Assembly: GCA_025766275.1 (NCBI GenBank)
Contig: JAFKAC010000015.1
Coordinates: 1,364,001 to 1,428,000, forward strand
Direction: 5' to 3'
Length of the DNA: 64,000 bases
DNA from: Lactarius indigo
Taxonomy: Eukaryota; Basidiomycota; Agaricomycetes; Russulales; Russulaceae
The notes under the pieces were generated by a model, which was given only the letters and a program-made list of their open reading frames with translations, had not been told where the DNA came from and made no database searches. Positions within the stretch are counted from its first letter, which is position 1; each line of letters begins with the position of its first letter. A program made the translations under genes and the position numbers. This document shows, in pieces, positions 11,158 through 22,458 of this stretch.

Positions 11158-11346
11158 ATCCTCACTGCTGTGTGCCAGGTATGTTCCCTCTTCTCCAATG
11201 TATTATCAGTTCCTCACTGCTGTGTGCCAGACTTCCACTCTGCTTCACTCTGCTTGACACCCCTGTGCTGCTTCCAGTCACCCTCTATATCTCACCACAG
11301 TCTTATCAGTTCACTGTGAGTATAGTTCTTATGTGTCTGTTCATCA
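11158..11346 (+). repeat. Truncated copia LTR, plus orientation
   Basis: Closely matches the 3' third of the solo LTR at 19467-20081 (shared CACTGCTTTGTG-like repeats, CTTCACTCTGCTTGACACCC, and the end CTGTTCATCA). The left side is cut by the Ty3-type LTR ending at 11157. The right side joins copia pol in mid-gene at GGACTGAG, so this LTR inserted into the copia fragment. Confidence 0.75.
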
Positions 11347-12921
11347 GGACTGAGTTTGCATAGGACCGGCGAGGTCACTGTGCACAATCTCAAATTGACA
11401 AGTTGTCCTCTTGTTTGAGGATGCAGAAAAGGGTTGGCGAGTGGATTTACCCATCTCGCACCCACAGCAGACTGTGTGGGCCGTGGTGGAGCTATCTATG
11501 TCCATGCTGGTAGTGGCAGAGGGACCATGCGCCTTCAGTGCTGCAGAGGATATGTGTCCCATGCGTTGATGCCAGATATCAAGTGTGGCAGCACTTGATT
11601 TTGTGTGGGCATTGAGGCCGACGCTAGCTGCATCCAACCAGTACAGGTTGTCCTCAAGGTAGCCTTTGGCCACACACTTTTGGTTGACAGATATTTTAAA
11701 GGAGCCACTGTCAAAGGCAATCTCAGCACCCTTTTGTGCTAGGGCACACGTTGACAAGAAGTGCATCTTCACCTGTGGTAGGTGTAGCACATTGCTAAGG
11801 GTGATAGGGATGCCCTGGCTCATTGTAAAGACGACAGATCCGACACCCACTTGGTCTATTGTGGACTTATCCCCTAGGCGTACAGTGCCTTTGGTTGGGG
11901 TGTAGTCCTTGAAGTCAGACCGATGTGGTGTAATGTGGTGTGTAGCACCACTGTCCATCATCCAACGCACACGCGAGGCAGCATACAAGGCAACACCAAT
12001 TGATTCAGAAGCCCAGTCTATGCAGGCTCTTTGACCTCTTTAATGGAGGCGGTGGTAGGTACTAGTACATGACTATTGGCAGCCTTGTTGCCTGCTTTCT
12101 CCTTCTCCTTTGTGTCAGCCTCATCCTGCTTCCTCTTCCTGCAATCATGTTACGATTTTCCTTGGACTCGTTCTTTCGCATGCCTCTATTCCTTTCCCAA
12201 TACTATACGAGCCCTGTACAATTACACAGACTTTACGATTACTCAGTTCCTATCGCGTGCCCTACTTATCGATGTTCCCTTCTGATAAAGTTCGACATGT
12301 GCTAGTTTCCGACTTGTTCCCACTCACGCGCGACCCCGCGTGATTCGCCTTTATCCTTGTTATATCCATACCTTGTTCCCTTTATGCCTATCCCTTTATT
12401 CCTTAACCTAGCGATGGCGCCATCTATTTGTAGTGACCACACAGCGCAACCTCTATTTAACCCTAGTCATACCTAGCTTGTACGGTAGACTAGACTTCTT
12501 GTGTAATACTACACTCGTCTAACGCGGACGCCTTCATGCTCTTCCCCGTCTCAAGAATCCCTTGTTTCTCCCAGACCTTCGAGTCTTAGCCTTCCTCTAT
12601 GATCCAAGTGATTAACGTCCTTGTGATCCTTGTGCATCATCCCACTGAAGCCGAGCCTCAGAGCTTGCGCTACCATACCTTGACTGACTTGGTACAGGTC
12701 GTACTTTACGCCCCTGTAGTGGCGTAACAAATCAGGCTTGATATGGCCCTTCTTATTGCAATAGTGGCAGGTTAGACCAGAGTGGTCCTTTTTGCCTTTC
12801 TTGCCTGTCAACTTGATGGAGGCCACCTTGTTGAGGGAGGAGCCAGAGGGCCCAGAGTGGCGAGCTTCTTCCAACACTATGCATGCTATGATCTCAGCAT
12901 GCTTGAGTGTGGAGGGAGCCC
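11347..12921 (-). mobile_element. Copia element fragment (Gag zinc knuckle, protease, GAG-pre-integrase)
   Basis: Minus-strand remains of a Ty1/copia polyprotein closely related to the one at 17058-18987. 12730-12921 encodes the Gag C-terminus with CCHC knuckle (CHYCNKKGHIKPD). Beyond a foreign solo LTR, 11347-12147 encodes the protease (MDSGATHHI) and GAG-pre-integrase (IWHQRMGHIS) up to the start of integrase (HSDLAGPMQ). The left end is cut by an LTR and the right end abuts the LTR at 12922. No matching duplication was found on the far side, so the fragment was rearranged. Confidence 0.8.
12148..12729 (+). repeat. Solo LTR of a different family, TSD AATCA
   Basis: 582 bp starting TGTTACGATTTTCC and ending GTGGCGTAACA, flanked on both sides by AATCA (12143-12147 and 12730-12734). 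It splits the copia zinc-knuckle region: the related element at about 18170 is continuous across the same point. It shares no sequence with the copia LTRs, and the TGTTACG/CGTAACA ends suggest a Ty3/gypsy origin. Orientation not certain. Confidence 0.88.
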
Positions 12922-13490
12922 TGATGAACAGCACACAGGAATAGCATACTCACAGTGGACAAAGGAGACTGTGGTGAGATAGGCTGGGTGGCTGGAAAGC
13001 AGCAACAGGAAGTCAAGCAAGGTAAAGCAGAGGTGTCTGGCACACAAACAGTGAGAACTGATGTGGACCAGGAGCGTACATGGTACTCTACTTATACTCC
13101 TACAGGGAGTGACAATAGTACAACACTAGTAACACTAGTCACAGAATACAAGAAGGTATTGTTCTACAAATGGACAAAAGAGTGGACGCTTTGAGAACAA
13201 GGGTATGGAGAACAAGAAGAGTCCAGAGCTAAATGATATCATAGTGACATCATAATAAGGATAAAGCTAAGTATGGAACAAAGGAAAGTACAAAGGTGTT
13301 ATACAACGCAGAGTCCAGATGTATGATGTCATAGAAGTACAGTGATGTCATGTATGATGCAATGATAAGTCCAGATTGTACAGATCAAATAGTATCTAAT
13401 CTACAAGTCCTGTATATCTAATCTAAAGCAGTCCAAGCTGCAAGTCCGGTCCATATGAGCCACTAAGTGTGCAAGGGTCACTTATCAACA
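12922..13490 (-). repeat. Copia 3' LTR
   Basis: On the minus strand begins TGTTGATAAGTGACCC directly after a purine-rich CATGGGGAGA and ends TGTTCATCA. 569 bp. It has one copy of the internal TGGCACACA...AGTGAGAACTGATG unit, whereas the 5' LTR has two. Confidence 0.82.
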
Positions 13491-13509
13491 TCTCCCCATG
13501 ATCTACAAT

Positions 13510-15895
13510 CTAAGTACACAAGAGTCCCATGTCATCATTGTGCTTCTGCAGCAGGGCACGCGGTAGTGACTTTGTAAAGCCATCCGCAACCATATCTACA
13601 GTAGGAGTTCTAATGAGGGTGATGGTCCCCTTTTCGATGTACTCCCGAATGACATGATGCCATATGGCAATGTGCTTAGACCGTCTCCCAGTGACAGGGT
13701 TCAAGGCCAAGTCAATGGCACCCTTATTGTCACCATGAAGTGGGATGGGGTCATCGACCTCATACCCAAGTTCTGTGAGAAAGCTCTGATACCACGCAGC
13801 CTGGTTAGCCATGTCGGTCATGGCCATGTATTCCACTTCCGTTGTGTTTTGGGCAACAGTCTTTTGCTTGCATGAAGACCAGCTTATTGCACCGTTAGCT
13901 AGTAGGAACACATAACCAGAGGTGGAGTGGCGGTCATCAGTCTGATCAGCCAGACTGGAATCAGTGTAGCCGTGAAGGCCATCGCCATTGGCGCCATCAT
14001 AGACAATACGCATATCCATAGTTCCCACTAGGTAGGACAGGACATACTGCGCAAGTTGCAGATGTTGTGGTGAAGGATTCGCTGCGTACTGTGCCAGTCG
14101 TGACACAGCGAAGGAGATATCTGGCCTAGTGCCAATCTGCACATAAAGCAGACTCCCAATCAGAGACTGGTAGTGGGAAATATCTGAGGCAGTTGCCTGT
14201 GACGTATATTTAACCAGGTGCTCATCAGCACCAGCAGGCAAGGGTGTGTTGTGTGGTGTGGCATCAGACATGCTGAAGTGTTCAAGGACATCCTTGATGT
14301 AGCCAGACTGATCTATTTCGATGCATCTGAGGGAGTGGTCGCGCACAATGCGCATACCAAGATAGGACTCTATCTCCCCAAGATCTGTCATCTCATAGTG
14401 TTCAGACAAGTCTGACTTAAGACACTTGATTCCACTCAACAAGGGACCCAGTATAGTGATGTTGTCAACATAGACAATAACGAAGAGTGGATCATACCCC
14501 TCTTGTTGAGGCATCACATATATGCCAGCATCAGCAAACGTCCGCTTAAGGCTGAGTGCAGTGAGCACTCCATGGAATTGCAAGTTCCATGTGCGGGAGG
14601 CCTGTTTGAGACCATATATCGCCTTGACTAGGCAACACACCTTCATCTCAGAGCCAGTGACAGTGAAACCTTGTGGCTGCTCCATGTATATCTCCTCGTC
14701 AAGCACACCATTGAGAAAAGCAGACTTGACATCCATCTGATGGATGTGCCAGTCCTCCAGCGCGGCCAATGCTAGAAGTAAACGTAGCGACTCAAATCGT
14801 GCGATGGGAGAGAAGGTTTCATCAAAATCTATGCCAGGGATCTGCATGAATCCCTTAGCCACCAAGCGAGCTCTGTAGTGGCCATCCGCTTTGAGCTTAA
14901 AGACCCATTTGGATTTTACTGCCTCATGGTTAGGCGGGAGATCCACTAACTCCCAAGTCCCATTCTTAGCTAGGGCGTCCATTTCATACTGACATGCCTT
15001 AGTCCACTCATCTGCATTTGCAGACTGCATGGCCTCTGCATAGGTTGCAGGGTCCTGGCCCACGAACGCAGCAGCCAGTAACTCCACATACCCCAGACAC
15101 CTGCTGCACCATGCCACATTGTCCACATTGAAGTATCACGGATTGGGCACAGGGACACAAGCAGTGCACCTTGGTGCATTGTCCATCTCATGCAACAGCT
15201 GACTACGCTGTGCACGATCCTCAAATCCCCCAGGCATTTCTGGTGAGGGTGGAGGGACATTGCACATAATGCGCGTTGCACTAGGACGTGGCGGGGGTGA
15301 AGTGGGAGTGGTTTGCTCACGTTTAGGTGTGGTGGGCAGAGCTGGCAAAGTAGGTGGTGGAGTGGTGGGGTGTGGTTGGACTTGTGGGGGGTCCAAGAGC
15401 TTTTCTACGCCCTCCTCCTCACTACTACTGGAGTGTGCAGGGGAGGGGGCTCGCATTGGTGGTAACGCCAGTGGGTGAGGCACGGCAGTCACTGTTGTGC
15501 TAGGCACAACTGGTGGTGAAGGTGTGGGGTGTGTCTCAGCACCCTGGAGGGATGGGAAGCTACTCTCGTCAAATGTCACATCCCTGGACACTCGGATGGA
15601 GTGGGTTGAGCGGTCCCAGAGCTTATAGCCCTTAGATTTGGGCTCAAACCCAATAAGTGTGACCTCAATAGCCTTCGCATCCAATTTGTGACACTTATCA
15701 GCGGGTACATGCATGTACCCCTTGCATCTGAAGACGTGAAGATGTGAGACATCAGGCACTTTGCCAGAGTGCCAGAGCTCATAGGGGGTGCACCACTTAA
15801 GCCCACAGACTGGAGAGCGATTGTAGATGTGCACAGCTGTGCACACTGCATGCTCCCAGAAGCCTTTGGACATGCCAGCTGTGTGAAGCATGGAC
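13510..15895 (-). pseudogene. pol: Copia Pol 3' part: integrase C-terminus, reverse transcriptase, RNase H
   Basis: Minus-strand continuation of the integrase frame (AGMSKGFWEHAV, IYNRSP), then a proline-rich linker, reverse transcriptase (WVFKLKADGHYRARLVAKGF, DVKSAFLNG) and RNase H (TDSSLADQ, TEVEYMA, GDNKGA). The stop is at 13510. Two defects are visible. An in-frame TGA at 15136-15138 lies in a region that reads on without a shift. The catalytic YVDD box reads YVDN (near 14470), a change expected to abolish polymerase activity. The frame is otherwise complete. Confidence 0.85.
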
Positions 15896-17057
15896 TGATG
15901 AACAGCACACATAGAGATGATACTCACAGTGACAAAGTAGACTGTGGTGAGATATCAAGAGTGGCTGGAAGCAGCAACAGGGAGTGCAAGCAGAGTGAAG
16001 CAAGAGTGTCTGGCACACAAATAGTGAGAACTGATGTTATACATTGGAGGGAAGGGAGCTTACCTGGCACACAAACAGTGAGAACTGATGTGGACCAGGA
16101 GCGTGATGAACAGCACAAACAGATAGCATACTCACAGTGGCAAAGGTGACTGTGGTGAGATATGCAGGGAGTGCTTGAAGCAGCAACAGGGACTTGTCAG
16201 GCAAGTAAAGCAAGAGTGTCTGGCACACAGCAGTGAGAGAACTGATGTGGACCAGGAGCGTACAAGCACTACTACTTATACTGTACAGAGGTGTGACACT
16301 AGTACAAGAGTGGTAACGTAGAGTCACAGAGTACAAGGAGCGTTGTTCTACATACAGGACAAAAGAAGTGTATGAAAAGGGAACAAGGCGACTAGAACAA
16401 AGAGAGTCTAGACAAAGATGATATCATAATGACATCACAATAAAGATAAGAACTAAAGGAGAACAAAGGACTGAGCACAATGAAGTGTCCGGAGTGTTCT
16501 ACATGATGTCATAGTACATGATGTCATACATGACGCAATGATCAGCGTTAGATTGTACAGATCAAATGCAAGTAATCTACAAGTCCAATTAATCTAATCT
16601 AAAGCAGTCCATGCTGCAAGTCCGGTCCGTACGAGCCGCTAAATGCGCAAGGGTCACTTATCAACAGAGCGTACATGCTACTCTACTTATACACTTTCTG
16701 GGAGTGACACTATACAAGGGATGTAACACTAGTCACGTACTACAAGATAGTTATTGTTCTACAAACGGACAAAGGAGTGGACATTCTGAGAACAAGGACA
16801 GAAAGAACAAGGAGAGTCTAGAAGTAAGTGATATCATAATGACATCATAATAAGGATAGAACAAAAAAGAGAACAAAGAAAGATACAAGAATGCATAGTA
16901 TAACGAACGGTCTGGATATGTCCATATGATGTCATTGTACATGATGTCATAGATAAAGAAGTCCAAGATTGTACAGATCAAATCTAATCTACAGCAGTCC
17001 GTATCTGTAAGTCTGGTCCGTTAGAGCCACTAAGTGCGCAAGGGTCACTTATCAACA
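15896..17057 (-). repeat. Solo copia LTR in integrase, TSD TGGAC
   Basis: Starts TGATGAACAGC and ends CTTATCAACA in plus-strand view, flanked by TGGAC at 15891-15895 and 17058-17062. It separates the integrase halves ending DKAMS and starting MLHTAG. About 594 bp once the nested LTR (16104-16666) and its duplicated 5 bp are removed. It carries two copies of the internal AGTGAGAACTGATG unit. Confidence 0.9.
16104..16666 (-). repeat. Solo copia LTR nested in another solo LTR, TSD GAGCG
   Basis: 563 bp with the same TGATGAACAGC...CTTATCAACA ends, flanked by GAGCG at 16099-16103 and 16667-16671. Deleting it restores the continuous host LTR sequence ACCAGGAGCGTACATG, which is also present in other copies. 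Confidence 0.9.
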
Positions 17058-18987
17058 TGGACATTGCCTTATCCATAATGGTGCGGTTAAACCGCTCAGC
17101 TTTTCCGTTAGACTGTGGTGAACCCGGCATCATGAGGTGATGCTCTATCCCTTTCTGCTTAAGAATGTTCTGCGTGACACTTGACATGTATTCACCACCA
17201 CAGTCAGAGTGCAGAGCACGCAGTTTATGGCCAGACTGGGTTTCACCCCAAGCCAAATACATCTGCAGTGACTTAGCAAACTGATCCTTCGACTTAAGGA
17301 AGTGGACCACAGTGAACTTAGTGTGGTTTTCTATGAAGGTGGCAGTGTATGTCGAGCCTTGCAGGGACTGAGTTTGCATAGGACCGGCGAGGTCACTGTG
17401 CACAATCTCAAATTGATGAGTTGTCCTCTTGTTTGAGGATGCAGAAAAGGGTTGGCAAGTGGACTTGCCCATCTTGCACCCATGGCAGACTGTGTGGGCC
17501 GTGGTAGAGCTATCTATGTCCATGCCAGTAGTGGCAGAGGGACCATGCGCCTTCAGCGCTGCAGGGGATATGTGTCCCATGCATTGATGCCAGATATCAA
17601 GTGTGGCAGCACTTGATTTTGTGTGGGCATTGAGGCCAACGCTGGCTGCGTCCAACCAGTATAGGTTGTCCTCAAGGTAGCCTTTGGCCATACACTTTTG
17701 GTTGACAGATATTTTAAATGAGCCACTGTCAAAGGTAATCTCAGCACCCTTTTGTGCTAGGGTGCACATCAACAGGAAGCGTGTCTTCACCTGTGGCAGG
17801 TGCAGCACATTGCTAAGGGTGATAGGGATACCCTGGCTCGTAGTAAAGATGACAGACCTGACACCCACTTGGTCTATTGTGGACTTATCCCCTAGGCGTA
17901 CAGTGCCTTTGGTTGGGGTGTAGTCCTTGAAGTCAGACCGATGTGGGGTGATGTGGTGTGTAGCACCACTGTCCATCATCCCATGCACACACGAGGCAGC
18001 ATACAAGGCAACACCAATTGCTTCAGAAGCCCAATCTATGGTGGGCTCTTTGACCTCCTTAATGGAGGCGGTGGTAGGTACAAGAATATGACTATTGGCA
18101 GCCTTGTTGCCAGTTTTCTCCTTCTCCTTTGTGTCAGCCTCATCCTTCTTTTTCTTCCTGCAGTCAGGCTTGATGTGGCCCTTTTTGTTGCAGTAGTGGC
18201 AAGTTAGACCAGAGTGGTCCTTCTTGCCCTTCTTGCCTGTTGACTTGATGGGGGCCACCTTGTTGAGGGAGGAGCCAGAGGGCCCTGTGCATCGAGCTTC
18301 TTCTGACACTATGCGCGCTATGATCTCAGTGTGCTTAAGTGTGGAGGGGGCCCCACTGGCGAGGATGGTAGAGGCCAACACCTCATAAGAGGGCGGAAAT
18401 GCATGGAGGAGAATGAGACAGTACTGGACGTCAGAGACGCCCATCTGTGTGTTGGAAAGGGCAACCCTAAGCTCATTGAGCTTGGCCAGCTGAGCAGCCA
18501 TGGGTGCAGAGTCGTCAAGGTGGGCTTGCATTAACTGGATCCACAAATTAGAGATGGTGGTGCTGCCTGAGGCACCAGCATATACGTCTCTCAGCTTGTC
18601 CCACTTCGCCTTGAAGGTGGCATAGACAGTGTTGTCTGCCACAAGGGAGTAGACATCTGGCTTTAAGTAGAGGCGGAGGTACGCCTTGGAATGATGCTGA
18701 ACTGAGTCCCATTCATCGGTAGTTATGCCTGATGGGGCTACATCCAGAGTGAACACATCCTCAGCTTCATGCAGCGTAAGGATGGCCTCAATGGTTCCAG
18801 CCCATTCATTCCAGCCAGTGCCATTGAACTGGGAGAGGTGAATGCCTGATGGCATGCCAAAGTTGGCACTGTGAGCTTGGGAGAGACATGTGGAGGGTGT
18901 GGACCCAGAAGGAGGAGGGAGTGAGCCTCCTGCAGAGCCACTGGTGGGGCTGGGAGAAGCACCAGCACCAGCAGCAGGGGTAGACAT
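17058..18987 (-). pseudogene. gag-pol: Copia Gag-Pol 5' part: Gag, protease, integrase N-terminal half
   Basis: ATG at 18987 opens a Ser/Pro-rich N-terminus followed by a copia-type Gag (LSQFNGTGWNEWAGTIEAIL), CCHC zinc knuckle (CHYCNKKGHIKPDC), protease (MDSGATHHITPH), GAG-pre-integrase (IWHQCMGHIS) and integrase (HSDLAGPMQ, LHSDCGGEY, NGKAERFNRT). The last contains the second Asp and the Glu of the DDE triad. The frame is open to 17058 and then runs into the solo LTR, ending by chance at 16984. The protein continues at 15895. No stop or shift was seen within this half. Confidence 0.85.
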
Positions 18988-19466
18988 TGGGATGATTTAT
19001 CTATTGCCAAGGAGCAGTCAGCAACAGTGCTTCATAGTTGCAAGACATAAGAATAGGGGGTACCACTCCTGTCTGTGATTCTGTAAGGCCAGAACACTAA
19101 CGCGTCCTGCCTCCTGATAGTATGCCAGTGATACAAGGGCTAGGCCCAGGTTGGGAGAATCCCTTTGCCATACCATGAGCTAGCTGCCAGCCAGGATGTG
19201 TCTAGGACACAGCTCAAATGGTTTGTGTCAGGGGGAAGGTGAAGGGAATGCTTTCAGAGCCCAAGGCTGTCTACCTCAGCCTCCTCGGCCTATTGGTTGC
19301 CTCATTGCCACAAGTGGCTTTATTGAATCCTTTCCCATTGCTGCTACAAGGCAGGTATCTGGTTGCAGAACACCATAAGGTGAACACCCCCCAGAGCCTG
19401 AACCAGGTTTTACACTCCCATGGTGAGGAGATCCTGCGCCCAGTGTGGAGCACCAGAGACAGCTGG

Positions 19467-20081
19467 TGTTGATAAGTGACCCTTGCGCACTTAGTGGCTC
19501 ATTCAGACCGGACTTACAGATACGGACTGCTGTAGATTAATTAGGACCGCTTTAGATTAGATTTGATCTGTACAATCTCGGACTCCCTTATCTATGACAT
19601 CATATACAGTGACATCATATGGACATATCCAGACTGTTCATTGTACTATGCGTTCTTGTATCTTTCTTTGTTCTCTTTTTGTCCTATCCTTATTATGATG
19701 TCATTATGATATCACTTACTTCTAGACTCTCCTTGTTCTTTCTGTCCTTGTTCTCAGAACGTCCACTCCTTTGTCCGTTTGTAGAACAATAACTGTCTTG
19801 TAGTACGTGACTTGTGTTACATCCCTTGTATAGTGTCACTCCCAGAAAGTGTATAAGTAGAGTAGCATGTACGCTCCTGGTCCACATCAGTTCTCACTGT
19901 TTGTGTGCCAGGTAAGCTCCCTTCTCTCCAATGTATATCATCAGTTCTCACTGTTTGTGTGCCAGACTTCCACTTTGCTTCACTCTGCTTGACACCCCTG
20001 TGCTGCTTCCAGTCACCCTCTATATCTCACCACAGTACTATCAGTCCACTGTGAGTATAGTTCTTATGTGTCTGTTCATCA
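19467..20081 (+). repeat. Solo copia LTR, plus orientation, TSD GCTGG
   Basis: 615 bp from TGTTGATAAGTGACCC to TGTTCATCA, flanked by GCTGG at 19462-19466 and 20082-20086. It lies opposite to its host element and carries two copies of the internal GTGTGCCAG unit. Confidence 0.9.
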
Positions 20082-20374
20082 GCTGGCACTAAGCTCCACA
20101 ATACACAGCCCAGTGGGCCATGCACGCCTGGATATTTTGAAGTTAAGGGGCTACCAGACCCAGTCTCCTTGCGCATAGTGCAGGGGCTAGGAAAACAGTA
20201 GGGGTGAAAGTAGGTCTACTGGGCAGTACATGTACAGGAGGTTCCTCAGCAGAGACAAGTGGCACCCCACTGCTCTCTGCCTTGGGCAAGGCTGGTAAGG
20301 CCCCAGACAGACCTTAGCCTGGTGTGTCCTCCTAGGAAGACAGTGACCAGCCAAGTGGAGTGGCTAGGGCACCA

Positions 20375-20386
20375 GGGCCCATAACC
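20375..20386 (-). other. Copia primer-binding site matching the anticodon arm of initiator tRNA-Met
   Basis: On the minus strand the 5' LTR end is followed at once by GGTTATGGGCCC, the complement of GGGCCCATAACC. That sequence belongs to the anticodon stem-loop of eukaryotic initiator tRNA-Met. Drosophila copia uses such an internal, half-tRNA primer instead of the tRNA 3' end. Confidence 0.65.
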
Positions 20387-20990
20387 TGATGAACAGCAAA
20401 GACAGATCCAGTACTCACAGTGACAAGGGAGACTGTGGTGAGATACTAGATGCAGCTGGTAAGCAGCAGAGGGGACTGTCAAGCAAGTGAAGCAAAAGAT
20501 GCTCTGGCATACAACAGAGTGAGAACTGATCATAGTATTACAGAGGAGAGACTTTACCTGGCACACAACAGAGTGAGAACTGATGTGGACCAGGGCATAC
20601 AAGCAGTCTACTTATACTGTACAGAGGTGTGACACTAGTACAAGGGAAGTAACTACAAGTCACAGAGTACAAGGTATACATTGTTCTACAACAGGACAAA
20701 GGAGTGTGCATAAGGAGAACAAGGCATATAGAACAAAAGAAAGTCTAGACAAGTATGATATCATAGTGACATCACAATAAAGATAACGCTAGAAAGAGAA
20801 CAAAGGAAGGAGTACAATGAAGAGTCCAGAGTAGTCCATATGATGTCATTGTACAGTGATGTCATGGAAGTGCTAGATTGTACAGATCAAATCTAATCTA
20901 CATAAGTCCAATATATCTAATCTATAGCAGTCCATATCTGCAAGTCCAGTCCGTATGAGCTGCTAAGTGCACAAGGGTCACTTATCAACA
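20387..20990 (-). repeat. Copia 5' LTR
   Basis: 604 bp with the family ends and no matching target duplication of its own, consistent with being the 5' LTR of the long element rather than a solo LTR. It has two copies of the internal TGGCACACA...GAGTGAGAACTGAT unit. Confidence 0.78.
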
Positions 20991-21457
20991 GATACTTGTT
21001 TCAGATGTGTTGCAGCTCACAGGTGCCAGATGTGGCATTCACATATTCACACATGTGATGTCCCACAATGAGGGTGGCGCAAAGAGCAGCATAGTGAGGG
21101 CATCCACAGTGTCAATGCAGCAATATTCAAGATTATTCATTTGTGTTGAATATAGTATGGAATAATTCAAATCTTTACACAATATAATTTGAGCAGAGTA
21201 AATAGAATTCACCCATCACCAACCCCAGTCATTTTCATTCAACTCAATTCATCGGGATTCATCAGGATTTTGACTGGGTAATCAACCCCCAAAATGGCAT
21301 GGGTCGCCGAGCGTGACAGACAGCCTTTTTGCTAACTCCATAGAACAACAAGATTTTGACCAAAAAAAAAAAAAGATCCCCACAACACTGGCATAGACAT
21401 CTAAGAGAGACGAGAAACTTTTCTCCATTGTGCACACCAACAAGGAAACCATTCAAC
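20991..21457. other. AT-rich boundary between transposon nest and genes
   Basis: No gene recognised. It holds a run of 14 A at about 21361-21374 and is the 3' flank of the YFH7-like gene. It marks the right edge of the transposon nest. Confidence 0.5.
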
Positions 21458-22326
21458 TTAGGGCAATGTATACATTGGGTCGTCTACACTTTGAATGGTA
21501 CGCGTGGGCTCTAACGAATTGGTCAACAAGAAGTCGCCATCTAAATATAAGACGATGAGTGATTCAGCCGTAGCCGGTGCCACTTGAAAATACGGACTAG
21601 GGGTATCGTTTTCCACAGATCGCCAACGCGCCTCCTCCAAATCCTTAGCGACGCCACTCACAACGTGTCGTTTCACGATCCTGTTTGAGGCGGCTGTTGG
21701 GTCTAACTTTATGAGCCATCTCTCGTCCAAAAGCCTCCCAGCATCGGCCCACGGGGGGAGTGAGAGGAAGGTATACAGTCCTTCTATTATTACGATCCTG
21801 TGCTCAGGGAAAATTGTGACAGCGTGCGGAGTTGGATCCTTGATAGTATGATCGAAGGACGGGGCAGTGATCGTGCATGTGCCCGACACTGGTTCTCGCA
21901 AGCTGCGAACGAACGAGACATAGCCATGACCATCGAATGTCCAGTGGGCGCCCCGCCGGTCGTAGGCGAGCTTAGGATCAGGGAATGCATCGAGTTGGGC
22001 TCGGGTCAAATGCCAGCCATCGAGACCCACGTGAATAGCTCTTAACCTCCCGGGGGGAGTCGGGCTGTGATTTGATGCTGCAACCGACTGGCGATGCACC
22101 TCATCCATGGCCAACAATTGGTTGGTTTTGTTGGTGACGAGCACAGCCAAGGTGGATTTACCTGAGGCTGGTATCCCAGCAATTCCGACTAGCAGGCGGG
22201 AATTCGAAGGAATGCTATGTCCCATTGTCAATGAGATGACCAAAGTGGCAGTTGACAGGAACGAATGGCTCACTGGGAAAGTCGGTCGACGACACCCTCG
22301 GCGAGGTGTTGGGCGATCGACTCCAT
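21458..22326 (-). CDS. YFH7: P-loop kinase of the phosphoribulokinase/uridine kinase type, Yfh7-like
   Basis: Two exons. Exon 1 starts with ATG at 22326 and ends at 22274 (MESIAQHLAEGVVDRLS). A 59-bp GT-AG intron (22215-22273) joins it to the long exon ending TAA at 21458. The Walker A motif GIPASGKST lies near residue 30. It is followed by GLDGWHLTRAQLD, a substrate/magnesium region typical of this kinase group, and VIIEGLYTFL and KRHVVSG further on. Yeast Yfh7 is a cytosolic ATP-dependent kinase of unknown substrate. Length about 273 residues, somewhat shorter than yeast Yfh7. It is divergent from the gene at 22459 with only 132 bp between starts. The frame is clean throughout. Confidence 0.82.
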
Positions 22327-22458
22327 ACTTGTGTCATAATACTATTACCACACCATACCGATTTGGGTGTGTGGCTAAATGTGGTCAATTATAAATAAGT
22401 TGCCCTGACCCTATCGACTCAACGTTAAGCTTAAGGTCTTAACTTGTACGCTCCTCCC
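22327..22458. promoter_or_regulatory. Short bidirectional promoter region
   Basis: 132 bp separate the start codons of the YFH7-like gene (-) and the glycoside-hydrolase-like gene (+), so both promoters must lie here or overlap the coding ends. An AT-rich ATTATAAATAAG at 22389-22400 is a possible TATA element for the plus gene. Confidence 0.45.

Larger units (their letters stand above)
18988..20386 (-). other. Copia leader between 5' LTR and gag, with a solo LTR inside
   Basis: Without the inserted LTR and its duplication, the leader is about 780 nt between the primer site and the gag ATG. No other coding region was recognised in it. Confidence 0.6.
12922..20990 (-). mobile_element. Ty1/copia LTR retrotransposon carrying three solo LTR insertions
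   Basis: A minus-strand copia element: 5' LTR at 20387-20990, primer site at 20375-20386, leader, gag-pol from 18987 down to 13510, 3' LTR at 12922-13490. Gag-pol is one frame broken by a nested solo LTR in integrase (15896-17057) and a TGA at 15136. The leader holds a plus-strand solo LTR (19467-20081). The flanks of the whole element do not match (AGCCC left, GATAC right), and the two LTRs differ by an internal repeat, so the two ends may come from different insertions joined by recombination. Confidence 0.82.
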
